From assembly GCA_934692905.1 (NCBI GenBank), contig CAKUUM010000007.1:3497-67496 (forward strand): 64,000 bases of DNA, given 5' to 3'. A program made the position numbers and the translations under genes. The first letter of the stretch is position 1, and the number at the start of each line of letters is the position of its first letter. The notes below the pieces were generated by a model. That model had not been told where the DNA came from, made no database searches, and was given only the letters and a program-made list of their open reading frames with translations. Below are positions 1 to 8,732 of this stretch, piece after piece. The stretch is from an uncultured Bacteroidales bacterium. GTDB lineage: Bacteria > Bacteroidota > Bacteroidia > Bacteroidales > Paludibacteraceae.

Positions 1-97
1 TGTCATACTTTTTGAGGGTTTCTTCGTTTTGTGTGCCTTTCGACTCTTTCTCGTAGGCATCCCAGTCGAAGTTCTGGAGTGATTGATTTTCTGCCAT
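1..97 (-). CDS. rpsA: 30S ribosomal protein S1, N-terminus (partial)
   Basis: Only the first 32 codons lie in the window; the gene runs off the left edge. The peptide starts MAENQSLQNFDWDAYEK and continues ETLKKYD, which resembles the acidic, non-repeat N-terminus of Bacteroidetes S1 (an aromatic 'FxWD' motif followed by 'Y(D/E)ET' before the first S1 repeat). S1 binds mRNA and the 30S platform; in this phylum, where Shine-Dalgarno sites are weak, it helps recruit mRNA. A TACCTTTG promoter box lies about 120 bp upstream on the same strand. The identification rests on a short peptide and no S1 repeat is visible. Confidence 0.72.
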   Translation of the reverse strand, partial: MAENQSLQNFDWDAYEKESKGTQNEETLKKYD

Positions 98-220
98 TTG
101 TAGCAAATTGTCCTGTGCCCAATCCTATAATGAGACCGACACAGATTTTTATGGGTTAAACATTGGTTTGCTTTTTTCCCGCGTGAGCAGATGGTACACA
201 CATGCCCACAAAAAAGCGCA

Positions 221-228
221 CAAAGGTA
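221..228 (-). promoter_or_regulatory. Promoter -7 box for rpsA
   Basis: On the minus strand this reads TACCTTTG, matching the Bacteroidetes primary sigma -7 consensus TAnnTTTG. A TTG lies about 20 bp further upstream (249-251) as a -33 candidate. It would give a leader of roughly 115 nt before the rpsA start. Confidence 0.7.
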
Positions 229-298
229 CGACATTTTTGCGACATATACAAGTGCTGCGTCAATTTTCCGTGGAAATCAGCAGAACGGGGTGGGGAGG

Positions 299-1012
299 CT
301 ACTCGTTGAGGAGTATGGCGGTGTGGCAAGCGACGACGCCAGCCGTCTCCGTGCGAAGGCGTGAGTTGCCAAGACTGACGGGACGGAACCCCTCGGAGAG
401 CGCCGTATGTACCTCCTGCTCAGAGAAATCGCCCTCGGGCCCAATCAAGACCAGCATATCGCGCCCGCGTATAATAAGGTCTTTGAGAAGGCGTTTGTCC
501 TCCTTGTAACAATGAGCGATAAACTTGTCGGTGCCGGTGTGTCTGTCATGGGCGTACTCGCGCATAAACGACTCATAGTCTGTGAGTTCGTGCAAGACGG
601 GCAAGTAGGGCGTGAGGGATTGCTTGGCCGCCGAGAGGATGATTTTCTCCAGACGGTCGGTGCGCAGAGTCTTGCGCTCAGAGAAACGGCATAGCAGGGG
701 CGTGATTTCGTCGATGCCTATCTCGGTACATTTCTCCACCATCCACTCCAAGCGCTCCACATTCTTGGTGGGTGCGATGGCGATGTGGAGATGGAAAGGG
801 TGGGACTTCTGCTGCTGTTCGCGGCTGACAATCTCGAACTCACAATGCTTGGGGTGGGGGTTGGTGATGCGTGCCGTGTAGGTGGTGCCACGCCCGTCGG
901 TGAGCAGGATAGTGTCGCCGCGGTCGTAGCGCAAGACTCGCACACAATGCCCCGACTCCTCCTCGGAGAGGCAGCAGGAAGTGTCAATATCAGGGGTGTA
1001 AAAAAGGTACAT
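299..1012 (-). CDS. rsmE: 16S rRNA (uracil1498-N3)-methyltransferase RsmE
   Basis: A 237-residue protein of normal family length. It methylates N3 of U1498 in 16S rRNA within the assembled 30S subunit, using S-adenosylmethionine. The C-terminal SPOUT knot is diagnostic: LIGPEGDFSEQE near residue 190 is the SAM-binding loop, and SLGNSRLRTETAG near residue 215 is the final knot motif. The N-terminal part (MYLFYTPDI, then HCVRVLR) matches the PUA-like RNA-binding domain. A TACCTTTG promoter box lies about 45 bp upstream. It is divergent from the acyl-CoA synthetase and may be transcribed toward rpsA. Confidence 0.95.
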   Translation of the reverse strand: MYLFYTPDIDTSCCLSEEESGHCVRVLRYDRGDTILLTDGRGTTYTARITNPHPKHCEFEIVSREQQQKSHPFHLHIAIAPTKNVERLEWMVEKCTEIGIDEITPLLCRFSERKTLRTDRLEKIILSAAKQSLTPYLPVLHELTDYESFMREYAHDRHTGTDKFIAHCYKEDKRLLKDLIIRGRDMLVLIGPEGDFSEQEVHTALSEGFRPVSLGNSRLRTETAGVVACHTAILLNE

Positions 1013-1056
1013 CGGCCGTCAAAATTATGATACAAAGGTCGTTTTGCAAAACCGCG

Positions 1057-1064
1057 CAAAGGTA
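1057..1064 (-). promoter_or_regulatory. Promoter -7 box for rsmE
   Basis: The minus strand reads TACCTTTG (TAnnTTTG consensus), about 45 bp upstream of the rsmE start codon. A weaker second match (GACCTTTG) lies at 1033-1040. Confidence 0.65.
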
Positions 1065-1109
1065 GTGCATCTTTTTGAAATGTGCAAATCGTTGCCTTAT
1101 GCTCTCTAC

Positions 1110-1222
1110 AAGGTCGGCATAATCACATACTAATCACATACTAACCACATACTAATCACATACACTTAGCCCGACAAATACACGAGGCAATGTGCAATGC
1201 ACAATACGTAATGCACAATGCG
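1110..1222 (+). repeat. Composite intergenic repeat, copy A (11-bp and 7-bp arrays)
   Basis: GGTCGGCA is followed by four 11-bp units of the type CACATACTAAT, the last being CACATACACTT, then AGCCCGACAA and a run of 7-bp units of the type AATGCAC or AATGCGT. GTCGG at the left and CCGAC after the 11-mers are complementary. It lies between the divergent promoters of rsmE and the acyl-CoA synthetase and points toward the latter. Other copies are at 25074, 35519, 40956 and 61168. It covers most of the 391-bp gap between the two genes. Confidence 0.85.
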
Positions 1223-1326
1223 CCATGCGGCGGGGAGGTTGGAAGAGGGGAATACTAATACGTATAAAATGTATGTAGTGTATATTAAAAATGCTACAAC
1301 TGAACGCATGTTCGAGTTTTTTGTAC

Positions 1327-1334
1327 TACCTTTG
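1327..1334 (+). promoter_or_regulatory. Promoter -7 box for the acyl-CoA synthetase
   Basis: TACCTTTG matches TAnnTTTG and lies about 70 bp upstream of the ATG at 1405. The -33 region is not clear. Confidence 0.65.
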
Positions 1335-1404
1335 CGACCGAAAATGGCGGACAGGCAATGCGGGGAACACGCCATATGTTTGATTTTTAAGTGATTAGAA
1401 AAAG

Positions 1405-3051
1405 ATGGAATTGAAACATTATCTGGAGTATCTCCAGAATACAATAAAGAACCGCTGGTCGGAGTTGGCGCTCAAAGACCTCGACGGAGCGAACAGTTAC
1501 ACGTACGGCGAGTTGGCAGCACAGATTGCGCGCCTGCACGTCACGTTTAAGGAGTTGGGGATTCAAGAGGGGGACAAGATAGCCCTTTGCGGCAGAAACT
1601 GCGCGAACTGGGGGGTGGTATTCCTTGCGATAGAATCGTATAAGGCGGTGGCTGTCAGTATATTACCCGATTTTACGGGTGAGGGCGTGCAGAACCTGGT
1701 GAACCACTCGGACGCGAAACTGCTGTACGTAGGTCCTAACGTGAAGAAGAAAATCGACCCCGCGGCGATGCCTAACCTGTCGGGCGTGGTGTTTATGGAC
1801 GATTTCTCGCTGTACTCCGCTGCTAATGAGGAGGTTGAGAAGACGTACAACAATGGCGTAGACAAGGCGTTTAAGGCGGCGTACCCGAACGGGGTTCAGA
1901 AAAATGATGTGCATTATCCGACGGACAACCTGAACGAGTTGGCGTTGATAAACTATACTTCGGGCACAACATCTTCGCCTAAGGGCGTGATGCTCAGCCA
2001 CTTGAACTTGAGCGGCAACGTGGATTTCGCGCTGAAACGCATTCCGCACCAGCCGGGGGACACGGTGCTGTCGATGTTGCCCATCGCGCATATGTTTGGA
2101 CTGATGTTCGAGTTCTTGTATCAGGTGTGCGACGGCGCGCAGGTGTATTTCCTGACCAAAGCGCCCACGCCGAGTGCCCTGATGAAGGCGTTTGCAGAGG
2201 TGCATCCGTTTATGATACTGACGGTGCCGCTGGTGATTGAAAAGATTATCAAGAAGAGCGTGCTGCCCGTCATCAACAAGCCCGTCGTCAAGGCGCTGTG
2301 GAAGACGCCCGGGTTGAACAAGATACTGCATAAGAAGGTGAATGACAAACTGATGGCAGCCTTCGGCGGCAAGTTGCGTTACCTGATTATCGGCGGCGCC
2401 GCCCTCAACGAGGAGGTGGAGAAATGTATGCGCGACATGCACTTTATCTACTGCGTGGGCTACGGCATGACCGAGTGCGCGCCCCTCATCACCTACGAGG
2501 ACTGGTGGCGCTACGCGTACCGCTCGTGCGGAAAGGCGATTGTGGGCATGGAGTTGCGGATTGATTCTGACGACCCCGCGCACAAAGAGGGTGAGTTGCA
2601 GGTACGCGGCGTGAACGTGATGATGGGCTACTACAAGAACGAAGAGGCTACCAATCAGGCGTTTACGGCAGACGGATGGATGCGAACAGGCGACCTGGGC
2701 ATCATTGACAAGGACGGAAACCTCTTCCTTCGCGGGCGCAGCAAGAATATGTTGCTTGGTCCGAGCGGGCAGAATATCTACCCCGAGGAGATTGAGGACA
2801 AACTGAACAGCCTGCCGCAAGTGATTGAGTCCGTGGTGGTAGAGCGCGACGGCAAATTGGTGGCGTTGGTTTATCCCGACACAGCCAATTCGGGCAAGCA
2901 GCAGAAACCGCTGGCAGAGGTGATGGAACAAAACCGCCAACGCCTCAACAAACAACTGCCGCAATACAGCCAAGTGGTAGCTATCGAGTTGGTGGACAAG
3001 GAGTTTGAGAAGACTCCCAAAAGGAGCATTAAACGATTTATGTATAAATAA
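1405..3051 (+). CDS. AMP-binding long-chain acyl-CoA synthetase family protein
   Basis: A 548-residue member of the ANL adenylating superfamily, which activates a carboxylic acid with ATP to an acyl-adenylate and normally passes it to CoA. The P-loop-like motif YTSGTTSSPKGVMLSH is near residue 183. VGYGMTECAP near 350 is the A5 motif, GWMRTGDLG near 430 is the A7/A8 region and the LRGRSKNM hinge follows; the C-terminal catalytic lysine is probably in TPKRSIKR. The length fits FadD-like enzymes. The next plus-strand genes encode a GH3 adenylase and an acyltransferase, suggesting shared acyl metabolism, but a terminator and about 780 bp separate them. The substrate cannot be read from the sequence. 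Confidence 0.9.
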   Translation: MELKHYLEYLQNTIKNRWSELALKDLDGANSYTYGELAAQIARLHVTFKELGIQEGDKIALCGRNCANWGVVFLAIESYKAVAVSILPDFTGEGVQNLVNHSDAKLLYVGPNVKKKIDPAAMPNLSGVVFMDDFSLYSAANEEVEKTYNNGVDKAFKAAYPNGVQKNDVHYPTDNLNELALINYTSGTTSSPKGVMLSHLNLSGNVDFALKRIPHQPGDTVLSMLPIAHMFGLMFEFLYQVCDGAQVYFLTKAPTPSALMKAFAEVHPFMILTVPLVIEKIIKKSVLPVINKPVVKALWKTPGLNKILHKKVNDKLMAAFGGKLRYLIIGGAALNEEVEKCMRDMHFIYCVGYGMTECAPLITYEDWWRYAYRSCGKAIVGMELRIDSDDPAHKEGELQVRGVNVMMGYYKNEEATNQAFTADGWMRTGDLGIIDKDGNLFLRGRSKNMLLGPSGQNIYPEEIEDKLNSLPQVIESVVVERDGKLVALVYPDTANSGKQQKPLAEVMEQNRQRLNKQLPQYSQVVAIELVDKEFEKTPKRSIKRFMYK

Positions 3052-3072
3052 TTAGGGATTTTATGTGTGTAA

Positions 3073-3104
3073 AAGATTCCCTATTTGAGGGAATCTTAGT
3101 TTTG
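3073..3104 (+). terminator. Rho-independent terminator after the acyl-CoA synthetase
   Basis: AAGATTCCCT (3073-3082) pairs perfectly with AGGGAATCTT (3088-3097) across a 5-nt loop, followed by AGTTTTGA. It lies 22 bp after the stop codon. Confidence 0.8.
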
Positions 3105-3160
3105 ATTGTATGTTGGTTCAGGGTCGTCGTGAGGACGATTCTGAACTGTTTTTTACGAAT

Positions 3161-3222
3161 GTAAGTTATTGCATGCAGGTTACTTTGTGTAAGTTACAAT
3201 GTGCAGGATACTTCGTGTAGCA
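3161..3222 (+). repeat. Degenerate 14-bp tandem repeat
   Basis: Four 14-bp units of the type GTTACTTTGTGTAA, GTTACAATGTGCAG and GATACTTCGTGTAG. A related array sits at 12259-12312. The surrounding 3105-3426 holds no gene that I can support. Confidence 0.6.
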
Positions 3223-3426
3223 GTGCAACAGCATCAAAATAGTAATGGAACAATGAAAAAATGGTACAATAGTCCTCAAAATAGCATCCAAATGCCGGCA
3301 AAAAGACATAATGAAACGTATCTGTAGTTCGGCAAGGCCGATAACGACGCGGGACGATTAGGAGTTCTACTCAGCCCGCATGGCTTCGTTGTCGCTACGG
3401 CACTCAGTGCGCAATGCGCACCTGCC

Positions 3427-3510
3427 TTACGCTTCACGTCCCCACACTGCACAGTTTTTCACTCGGTTTGTGCCAAACCGACCGCGGACGAGGGCGTCCG
3501 CGTCCCCGGC
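3427..3510 (+). repeat. Hairpin repeat element, copy 1
   Basis: TTACGCTTCACGTC is followed by the hairpin CGGTTTG-TGC-CAAACCG (3464-3480) and then a second hairpin, CGGACG-AGGG-CGTCCG, and TCCCCGG. Related copies are at 24942-25036 (minus) and 51580-51655. The first stem varies between copies but stays paired. It lies in the 778-bp gap before the GH3 gene; nothing else is recognised there beyond the terminator, the 14-bp repeat and a promoter box. Confidence 0.7.
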
Positions 3511-3604
3511 GACACTTTATGCTACAATGCTATAAAGCGTAAAAATACTAATGTTTGATGCGGTTGCCCTGAGGAGCAGATTTGCATATTCCAAATAAAA
3601 TCAG

Positions 3605-3612
3605 TAATTTTG
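3605..3612 (+). promoter_or_regulatory. Promoter -7 box for the GH3 cluster
   Basis: TAATTTTG matches TAnnTTTG. The next good start codon is at 3830, so the leader would be about 210 nt. Confidence 0.6.
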
Positions 3613-3829
3613 CGGGCGGTATTGGTGGTTCCTTGAGAAAGGTACAGGTGCCGATGTGGGATGGATAAGAAGGAGAGGAATAGTTGAATGTCCTTGTTCG
3701 CAAGGGGAATACGGAGGTGGCACATTCCGTGTACAAGCATGTGCGGTACGTGCAGACTACGTTATGAGTCCATCGCGGGTCTGTCGCGGGTGTGCAGGGG
3801 ATTTGGGAACAGGGAAGAAAAATTTTGTT

Positions 3830-5893
3830 ATGGGAAAAAAGAAACCGTATTTAGACAATGAGGGGAGGGCGTTACCTTACCCGTGGTTGATTAACACCGT
3901 GCTATTCTTGGTAGGCGGTAGTGAGACAGTGCGTTTGAAGTACTGGAGTCGTCGTCCGCGTCAGGCTGCGGAACGCACGTTGCGCGATATTCTCGACATT
4001 TCGAGGGATACCGTCTATGGGCGCGAACACCATTTCGACATCATTCTGTCGGCATCGAATGCAGATGACCTGTTCCGACTGTACAGGAAGTATGTGCCTG
4101 TGAATGACAGTTTCGAGACATTGCGCCCGTACGTGGAACGCCACAAGAACGGTGAGGAGAACGTGCTCTTTCCGGGTAAGCCGGACATGTACGCCACTAC
4201 CTCGGGCACAACGAGTGAGCCCAAGTGGGTGCCGATGACGCACAAGTATCTGAAAGACGTGTATGGCAAGATGTCGCACATCTGGACGTGGAACTTCGTG
4301 AAACACCGAAACCGTATCTTCGCCGGACATATTTTCCCGATAGTGGGCAAGGAGGTGGAGGGTTACGCACCCGACGGTACGCTGTACGGCAGCGTGAGCG
4401 GTGTATTGGTGCGCGATATACCCGCGATTATCAAGAAACACTACACGGCTCCCGCGTGCGTGATGTCGATAGCAGACTACGGTGCGCGCAACTATACGCT
4501 GATGCGTATGGCGATGCAGCACAGGGATGTGACACTATGGTCCACCGCCAACCCTTCGACTATCCTCGAACTGATGCGTACCGTGGACGAGAATACCGAG
4601 GAACTGATAAACGACATCGAGCACGGTACGCTGAGCCTGAATTTCGACATCTCGGACCGTATCCGCGAGGAATTAGACGCCTATATGCAGCCTGAGCCGG
4701 AGCGTGCGGAAGAGTTGCGCAAGATACTGCGCGAGAAAGGGCGGCTGCTGCCGAAAGACTACTGGCCGTGGTTGCAATACTTGAGCACATGGAAATGCGG
4801 CAATACGAAGATATACATGGAGAAGTACATGGACGACTTCGATTGGGACAAGACCTATTACCAAGAGTTAGGGTATATCGCCACGGAGTGCCGCTTCGGG
4901 TTTGCATTAGACGACAGCAACGAGTCGGTGCTGTTCCCGCAGTTCCATTACTACGAGTTCGTAGCCGAAGACGAATTAGACAGTCCGAACAAGCACTTCC
5001 TTCAGATAGACGAGTTGGAACAGGGCAAACGCTATTGCGCGTATGTAACGACCTACTCGGGACTATTCCGATACAATATGAACGACCTTGTGGAAGTGGG
5101 CGGGAAATACTACGACACGCCTACGGTACACATGATATCGAAGGTGAACGGCATTGTCTCAATGACAGGGGAAAAGTTGTACGAACCCCAATTCATAGAA
5201 GCCGTACATGAGGCTGAGAAAGAGACAGGGATAAAGACAAAGTTCTTTGTAGGCTTTGCGGAGGTGCAGGACAGTTGCTACCACTTCTACTATGAGTTCG
5301 AGAAAGACGACATCACCAAAGAGCAAGCCGATGCGTTCACCAAGGTAGTGGACAAGAAACTCTGCGAGATGAATATCGAATACGAAGCCAAAAGGGCGTC
5401 GTTCCGTCTGCATGAGCCTCAGACTCATATATTGCTGAACAACGCATACGCACGGTTCAAGGCTGCGAGCCTTCGCGACGGGTTCAGAGACGGGCAGTTC
5501 AAGTTCAACCTGCTGATGCAGGACGAGAAGCGCAGGGACAAGTTCTCGCTGATAGAGCGTATCTCTACGCAGATATTGGAGCAAGCCAATGCGATTGACG
5601 ATGCTGTGCGTGAGCGCAAGCAACGCCGTCTGAAGCAGAAACAGGAGCGTAAGACCGGCAAACTGATTCACAGCGCGAGCCCTGCCCAACGCAAGGAGAA
5701 CAAAGAGGCGAAGGCAGAGCAGAAGGCTGCGGAGGAAGCCGAGCGGTTAGCCCAAGAGACTGCTATGGCAGCCCAAAAGACGGCGCAGCCCAAGGTGGAA
5801 GAACCCAAACCGGTAGAGCAACCCGCAACGGAGGAGACTCCACAGGTAGCACAACCGACAACGGAAGAAACGAACAAGGAAGCACAAGCATGA
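3830..5893 (+). CDS. GH3 auxin-responsive promoter family protein
   Basis: A 687-residue protein of the GH3 branch of acyl-adenylating enzymes. Plant GH3 proteins join an acyl acid to an amino acid through an acyl-AMP; bacterial substrates are mostly unknown. The adenylation motif TTSGTTSEPKWVPMT lies near residue 125. YIATECRFGFALDD near 350 and YSGLFRYNMNDLVEVGG near 410 are typical GH3 core motifs. The last 70 or so residues are rich in Glu, Ala, Gln and Pro and are probably disordered. I chose 3830 because homologs start with a short 'PWLINTVLF' segment; the open frame continues upstream to 3656, but that part looks non-homologous. The stop overlaps the next gene by 4 bp (ATGA), so the two are translationally coupled. 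Confidence 0.85.
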   Translation: MGKKKPYLDNEGRALPYPWLINTVLFLVGGSETVRLKYWSRRPRQAAERTLRDILDISRDTVYGREHHFDIILSASNADDLFRLYRKYVPVNDSFETLRPYVERHKNGEENVLFPGKPDMYATTSGTTSEPKWVPMTHKYLKDVYGKMSHIWTWNFVKHRNRIFAGHIFPIVGKEVEGYAPDGTLYGSVSGVLVRDIPAIIKKHYTAPACVMSIADYGARNYTLMRMAMQHRDVTLWSTANPSTILELMRTVDENTEELINDIEHGTLSLNFDISDRIREELDAYMQPEPERAEELRKILREKGRLLPKDYWPWLQYLSTWKCGNTKIYMEKYMDDFDWDKTYYQELGYIATECRFGFALDDSNESVLFPQFHYYEFVAEDELDSPNKHFLQIDELEQGKRYCAYVTTYSGLFRYNMNDLVEVGGKYYDTPTVHMISKVNGIVSMTGEKLYEPQFIEAVHEAEKETGIKTKFFVGFAEVQDSCYHFYYEFEKDDITKEQADAFTKVVDKKLCEMNIEYEAKRASFRLHEPQTHILLNNAYARFKAASLRDGFRDGQFKFNLLMQDEKRRDKFSLIERISTQILEQANAIDDAVRERKQRRLKQKQERKTGKLIHSASPAQRKENKEAKAEQKAAEEAERLAQETAMAAQKTAQPKVEEPKPVEQPATEETPQVAQPTTEETNKEAQA

Positions 5894-6747
5894 ACAAACG
5901 ATATGAAGACCTGAAAGTGGCGGAGGGCGTATATGTGCCGAAGCCACAGATGGATTATCCCGAAGATGACCCGTACCTGCACCTTGTGAATGCGCCGCAG
6001 GACCGAGAGATGACAATAGACGAGAACTATCCGTATTTGGACGACCGACCATTGACGCGCTTTAACCACTGGTGGGCTTACAGGGTGATACTGCACAGGT
6101 GCCTGGGTGTGTTCCTGCGAGTAAAGATGGGGTTGCGTATCCGCGGGCGCGAGGTACTGAAGAAGTACAAGAAAGAGTTGCAGGGCGGTGCGATAACGAT
6201 AGCCAACCATATGTTCCGATTGGATTGCCCGTGTGTGTTAGTTGCCGTGAAGGCAAAGTGTACGACGCGAATACCCATGTTCGCACCCAATTTCAGGACA
6301 AAAGACAGTTTCTTCCTCCGTGTGGTAGGCGGTATTCCAATTCCCGAACCGAGTGCTGGAATGAGTGCGCAGAAGAAATTCAACGAAGCCTTTGACGAGT
6401 TCCACCGGCGCGGATGGTGGTTCCATATCTTTCCTGAGAGTTGCCGATGGGATATGTACAAGCCGCTGCGACCCTTCCAAAAGGGAGCGTTTACAATGAG
6501 TTACCGCTACAACATGCCATTGTTGCCGTGCGTGATAACCTACAGAGAGCGAAAGGGTATATACCGGTTGTTCGGTCCGAAAGATTTGCCGCTGCTGACG
6601 GTGACTATCGGCGAGCCTATCTTCCCCGATACCACGCAACCGAGAAAAGATGAGGTGGCACGGCTCAGGGAGACCGCACATGTTCAGATGACCGAGATGG
6701 CGGGGATTACAAAGAATACGTGGCCGACAGTGTGGGGGAACCTATGA
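5890..6747 (+). CDS. PlsC-family acyltransferase (lysophospholipid-type)
   Basis: A 285-residue glycerolipid acyltransferase homolog. The catalytic NHX4D block is visible as NHMFRLD near residue 101, and the FPE block (HIFPESCRWD) near 180 fits the substrate-binding motif. These enzymes move an acyl chain from acyl-ACP or acyl-CoA onto a lysolipid at the inner membrane. About 70 residues precede the catalytic region, longer than in minimal PlsC proteins. The start overlaps the stop of the GH3 gene, a strong sign of a common operon and possibly of consecutive steps. The acceptor is not known; it could be an amino-acid-linked lipid rather than lysophosphatidate. Confidence 0.85.
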   Translation: MNKRYEDLKVAEGVYVPKPQMDYPEDDPYLHLVNAPQDREMTIDENYPYLDDRPLTRFNHWWAYRVILHRCLGVFLRVKMGLRIRGREVLKKYKKELQGGAITIANHMFRLDCPCVLVAVKAKCTTRIPMFAPNFRTKDSFFLRVVGGIPIPEPSAGMSAQKKFNEAFDEFHRRGWWFHIFPESCRWDMYKPLRPFQKGAFTMSYRYNMPLLPCVITYRERKGIYRLFGPKDLPLLTVTIGEPIFPDTTQPRKDEVARLRETAHVQMTEMAGITKNTWPTVWGNL

Positions 6748-6791
6748 CAAGTAATAGGTAATGATTAATAGTTAACAAGCCTAACTGATAT

Positions 6792-7400
6792 ATGAAAAGA
6801 TTGTTTTTGATAATGATGGTGTGGGTGGTGCCTTTAGTGTGTGTGGCGGAGACAAGGGCTGTGCGCGCCACGATGAAGCATGAAGTGCGTGTGGGGTGGG
6901 GCGACTTGATATTTGAGACGGCGATGTTTCATGCCAAGCCCAACACCAACCTTAATACAGACCATTATCGCTATACGGGTCATATATTCGCAGAGTATCA
7001 GTACAGGTGCTGCTATTGGTTCTCCTTCGGCGGCATCATTGATTACGACCAAGTGAACTGGCGTGTGTTGCGGGAAGGGGACGATGCGCCTGACCATTAC
7101 TACGTGAATCTGATGTTTATGCCTTCGGTACGGTTTACGTATCTCCATTCGGAGTGGGTGAATATCTATTCCGCGTTGTATGCGGGACTGAATATCAATA
7201 CCGGCACAGAGGAGAATTTCCGCGGCGCGAAGACCCGTTGCGCGCCTGCATTCGGCATCACCCTATTAGGCTTGTCGATAGGACGCGGACCCTGGTTCGG
7301 TTCGGCAGAGTGGGGGGCAGTGAGTGCCTTCAATAACATGAATGAAATCTATAAGTTGAATGCCCGCATACTGACCGTGTCTGCGGGTTATCGTTTTTGA
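6792..7400 (+). CDS. Predicted small outer-membrane beta-barrel protein
   Basis: A 202-residue protein that I cannot assign to a named family. The first 19 residues form a signal peptide ending VCVAE. The remainder has alternating hydrophobic and polar residues in short strands (for example HIFAEYQYRCCYWFSFGGII and IYSALYAGLNINTG) and ends in GYRF, a C-terminal aromatic typical of outer-membrane barrels. It lies 44 bp after the acyltransferase and 3 bp before the next gene, so it belongs to the same transcription unit. An 8-strand barrel is my inference. Confidence 0.65.
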   Translation: MKRLFLIMMVWVVPLVCVAETRAVRATMKHEVRVGWGDLIFETAMFHAKPNTNLNTDHYRYTGHIFAEYQYRCCYWFSFGGIIDYDQVNWRVLREGDDAPDHYYVNLMFMPSVRFTYLHSEWVNIYSALYAGLNINTGTEENFRGAKTRCAPAFGITLLGLSIGRGPWFGSAEWGAVSAFNNMNEIYKLNARILTVSAGYRF

Positions 7401-7403
7401 TAT

Positions 7404-8723
7404 ATGAAAACAAAGAATCTTTTTGGGATAGTGTTAGGCGTGCTGCCCGTGATGATGAGTTGCTCTCACGGCGATGTAGAATGGAGTTACCACACCTACA
7501 GCCACAAGGTAAGGGTAGGGTATGAGGTGCTGAGCGAGGGCGATGAGGATATGTCGAATGTGCCATGGGAGACATACGAAGACCAGTGCCTGAACGATAT
7601 GCCGACGAGCAACGACAAGGATACGACGGACAGCGTAGCCCGTGTGAGTCCCATCACCGCGATGGACCTGATACGTGAGTTGGCCGATGGCGTGATTGGA
7701 GAGAAGGTGCACCAAGTGGCGGTAACGTATAAGAGCGTGGATGTGAACGGGGATTCGATAGATGTGTCAGGCAAAATCTTTTACCCTAAGGACGGTAAGA
7801 TTCGCAATGTGATACTCGCCAGCCACTATACGATAGGGGCAGACCGTGAGGCACCGAGCCAGACCTACAGTTTTGAGGGGATCTATGCCGCCTACGGCTA
7901 CTGCGTGGTGGCAGCGGATTATATCGGTTTCGGCGTGTCGAAGGAGAAGGTGCACCCGTATCTGCAAGCGGAAACCTGCGGGCGCAACGTGATAGACATC
8001 GCCCGTGTGGCTATGACGCTGATAGAAGACAGGAAGTTGCTGCTACAGTCGGACGAGATAATCCTGTTCGGTTACTCGCAGGGCGGTGCATGTACGATGC
8101 ACGTGATGCGAATGTTAGAGACTTATCCCGAATACGCCAACGAATTCAAGATTAAGCAGGTGTATGCTGGTGCGGGTCCGTACGATGTGGCAAGGACATA
8201 CGATTTCTGTGTGGAGCAGGACGAAACGGGAATCCCTTGCGCGGTGCCGATGATTATTCAGGGCATGTCGCTGGGTATGTCGCCGAAGTTGGATATGGAG
8301 TATTTCTTCAAAGAACCATTGCTCAGCAACTATGAGGATTGGCTGAACTCGAAGAAATACACGACCAACGAAATCAATCAGAAGATAGGTTCTAATTATT
8401 TGCACGACATATTGACAGAGAACGCCATGAACCGTGAGAAGGAGGAGACAGCCCGATTCTATTATGAGTTGATGGAGAACAGCGTGCCGTCGAACTTCGT
8501 GCCGAAGGCTCCGCTGCATATGTTCCATTCATTAGACGACCAAACGGTGCCGTATATCAATTCGGATATTCTGCGTAACCAATTCCGTACGGCATACCCT
8601 ACGGACGGTGAGGCAGGGCAAAAGACCGACCCCGTGAATGTATCGTACGACTTCGGGCATTACGGCACCCATATGAGGGGTGCGGTAGTGTTTATCTACA
8701 AGACGGCACAGAAACTGAAATAA
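7404..8723 (+). CDS. Lipoprotein alpha/beta hydrolase
   Basis: A 439-residue predicted lipoprotein; the signal peptide ends in the lipobox MMSC near residue 20. The nucleophile elbow GYSQGG near residue 223 carries the catalytic serine. A plausible acid lies in HSLDDQTVPY near 380, and the histidine is probably in DFGHYGTH near 420. The layout resembles secretory-lipase or prolyl-oligopeptidase-like hydrolases, so the enzyme likely cleaves an ester or amide at the cell surface or in the periplasm. The first 60 or so residues after the lipobox are acidic and low in structure. It lies 3 bp after the barrel gene and 9 bp before another lipoprotein gene. Confidence 0.78.
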   Translation: MKTKNLFGIVLGVLPVMMSCSHGDVEWSYHTYSHKVRVGYEVLSEGDEDMSNVPWETYEDQCLNDMPTSNDKDTTDSVARVSPITAMDLIRELADGVIGEKVHQVAVTYKSVDVNGDSIDVSGKIFYPKDGKIRNVILASHYTIGADREAPSQTYSFEGIYAAYGYCVVAADYIGFGVSKEKVHPYLQAETCGRNVIDIARVAMTLIEDRKLLLQSDEIILFGYSQGGACTMHVMRMLETYPEYANEFKIKQVYAGAGPYDVARTYDFCVEQDETGIPCAVPMIIQGMSLGMSPKLDMEYFFKEPLLSNYEDWLNSKKYTTNEINQKIGSNYLHDILTENAMNREKEETARFYYELMENSVPSNFVPKAPLHMFHSLDDQTVPYINSDILRNQFRTAYPTDGEAGQKTDPVNVSYDFGHYGTHMRGAVVFIYKTAQKLK

Positions 8724-8732
8724 GGAAACATA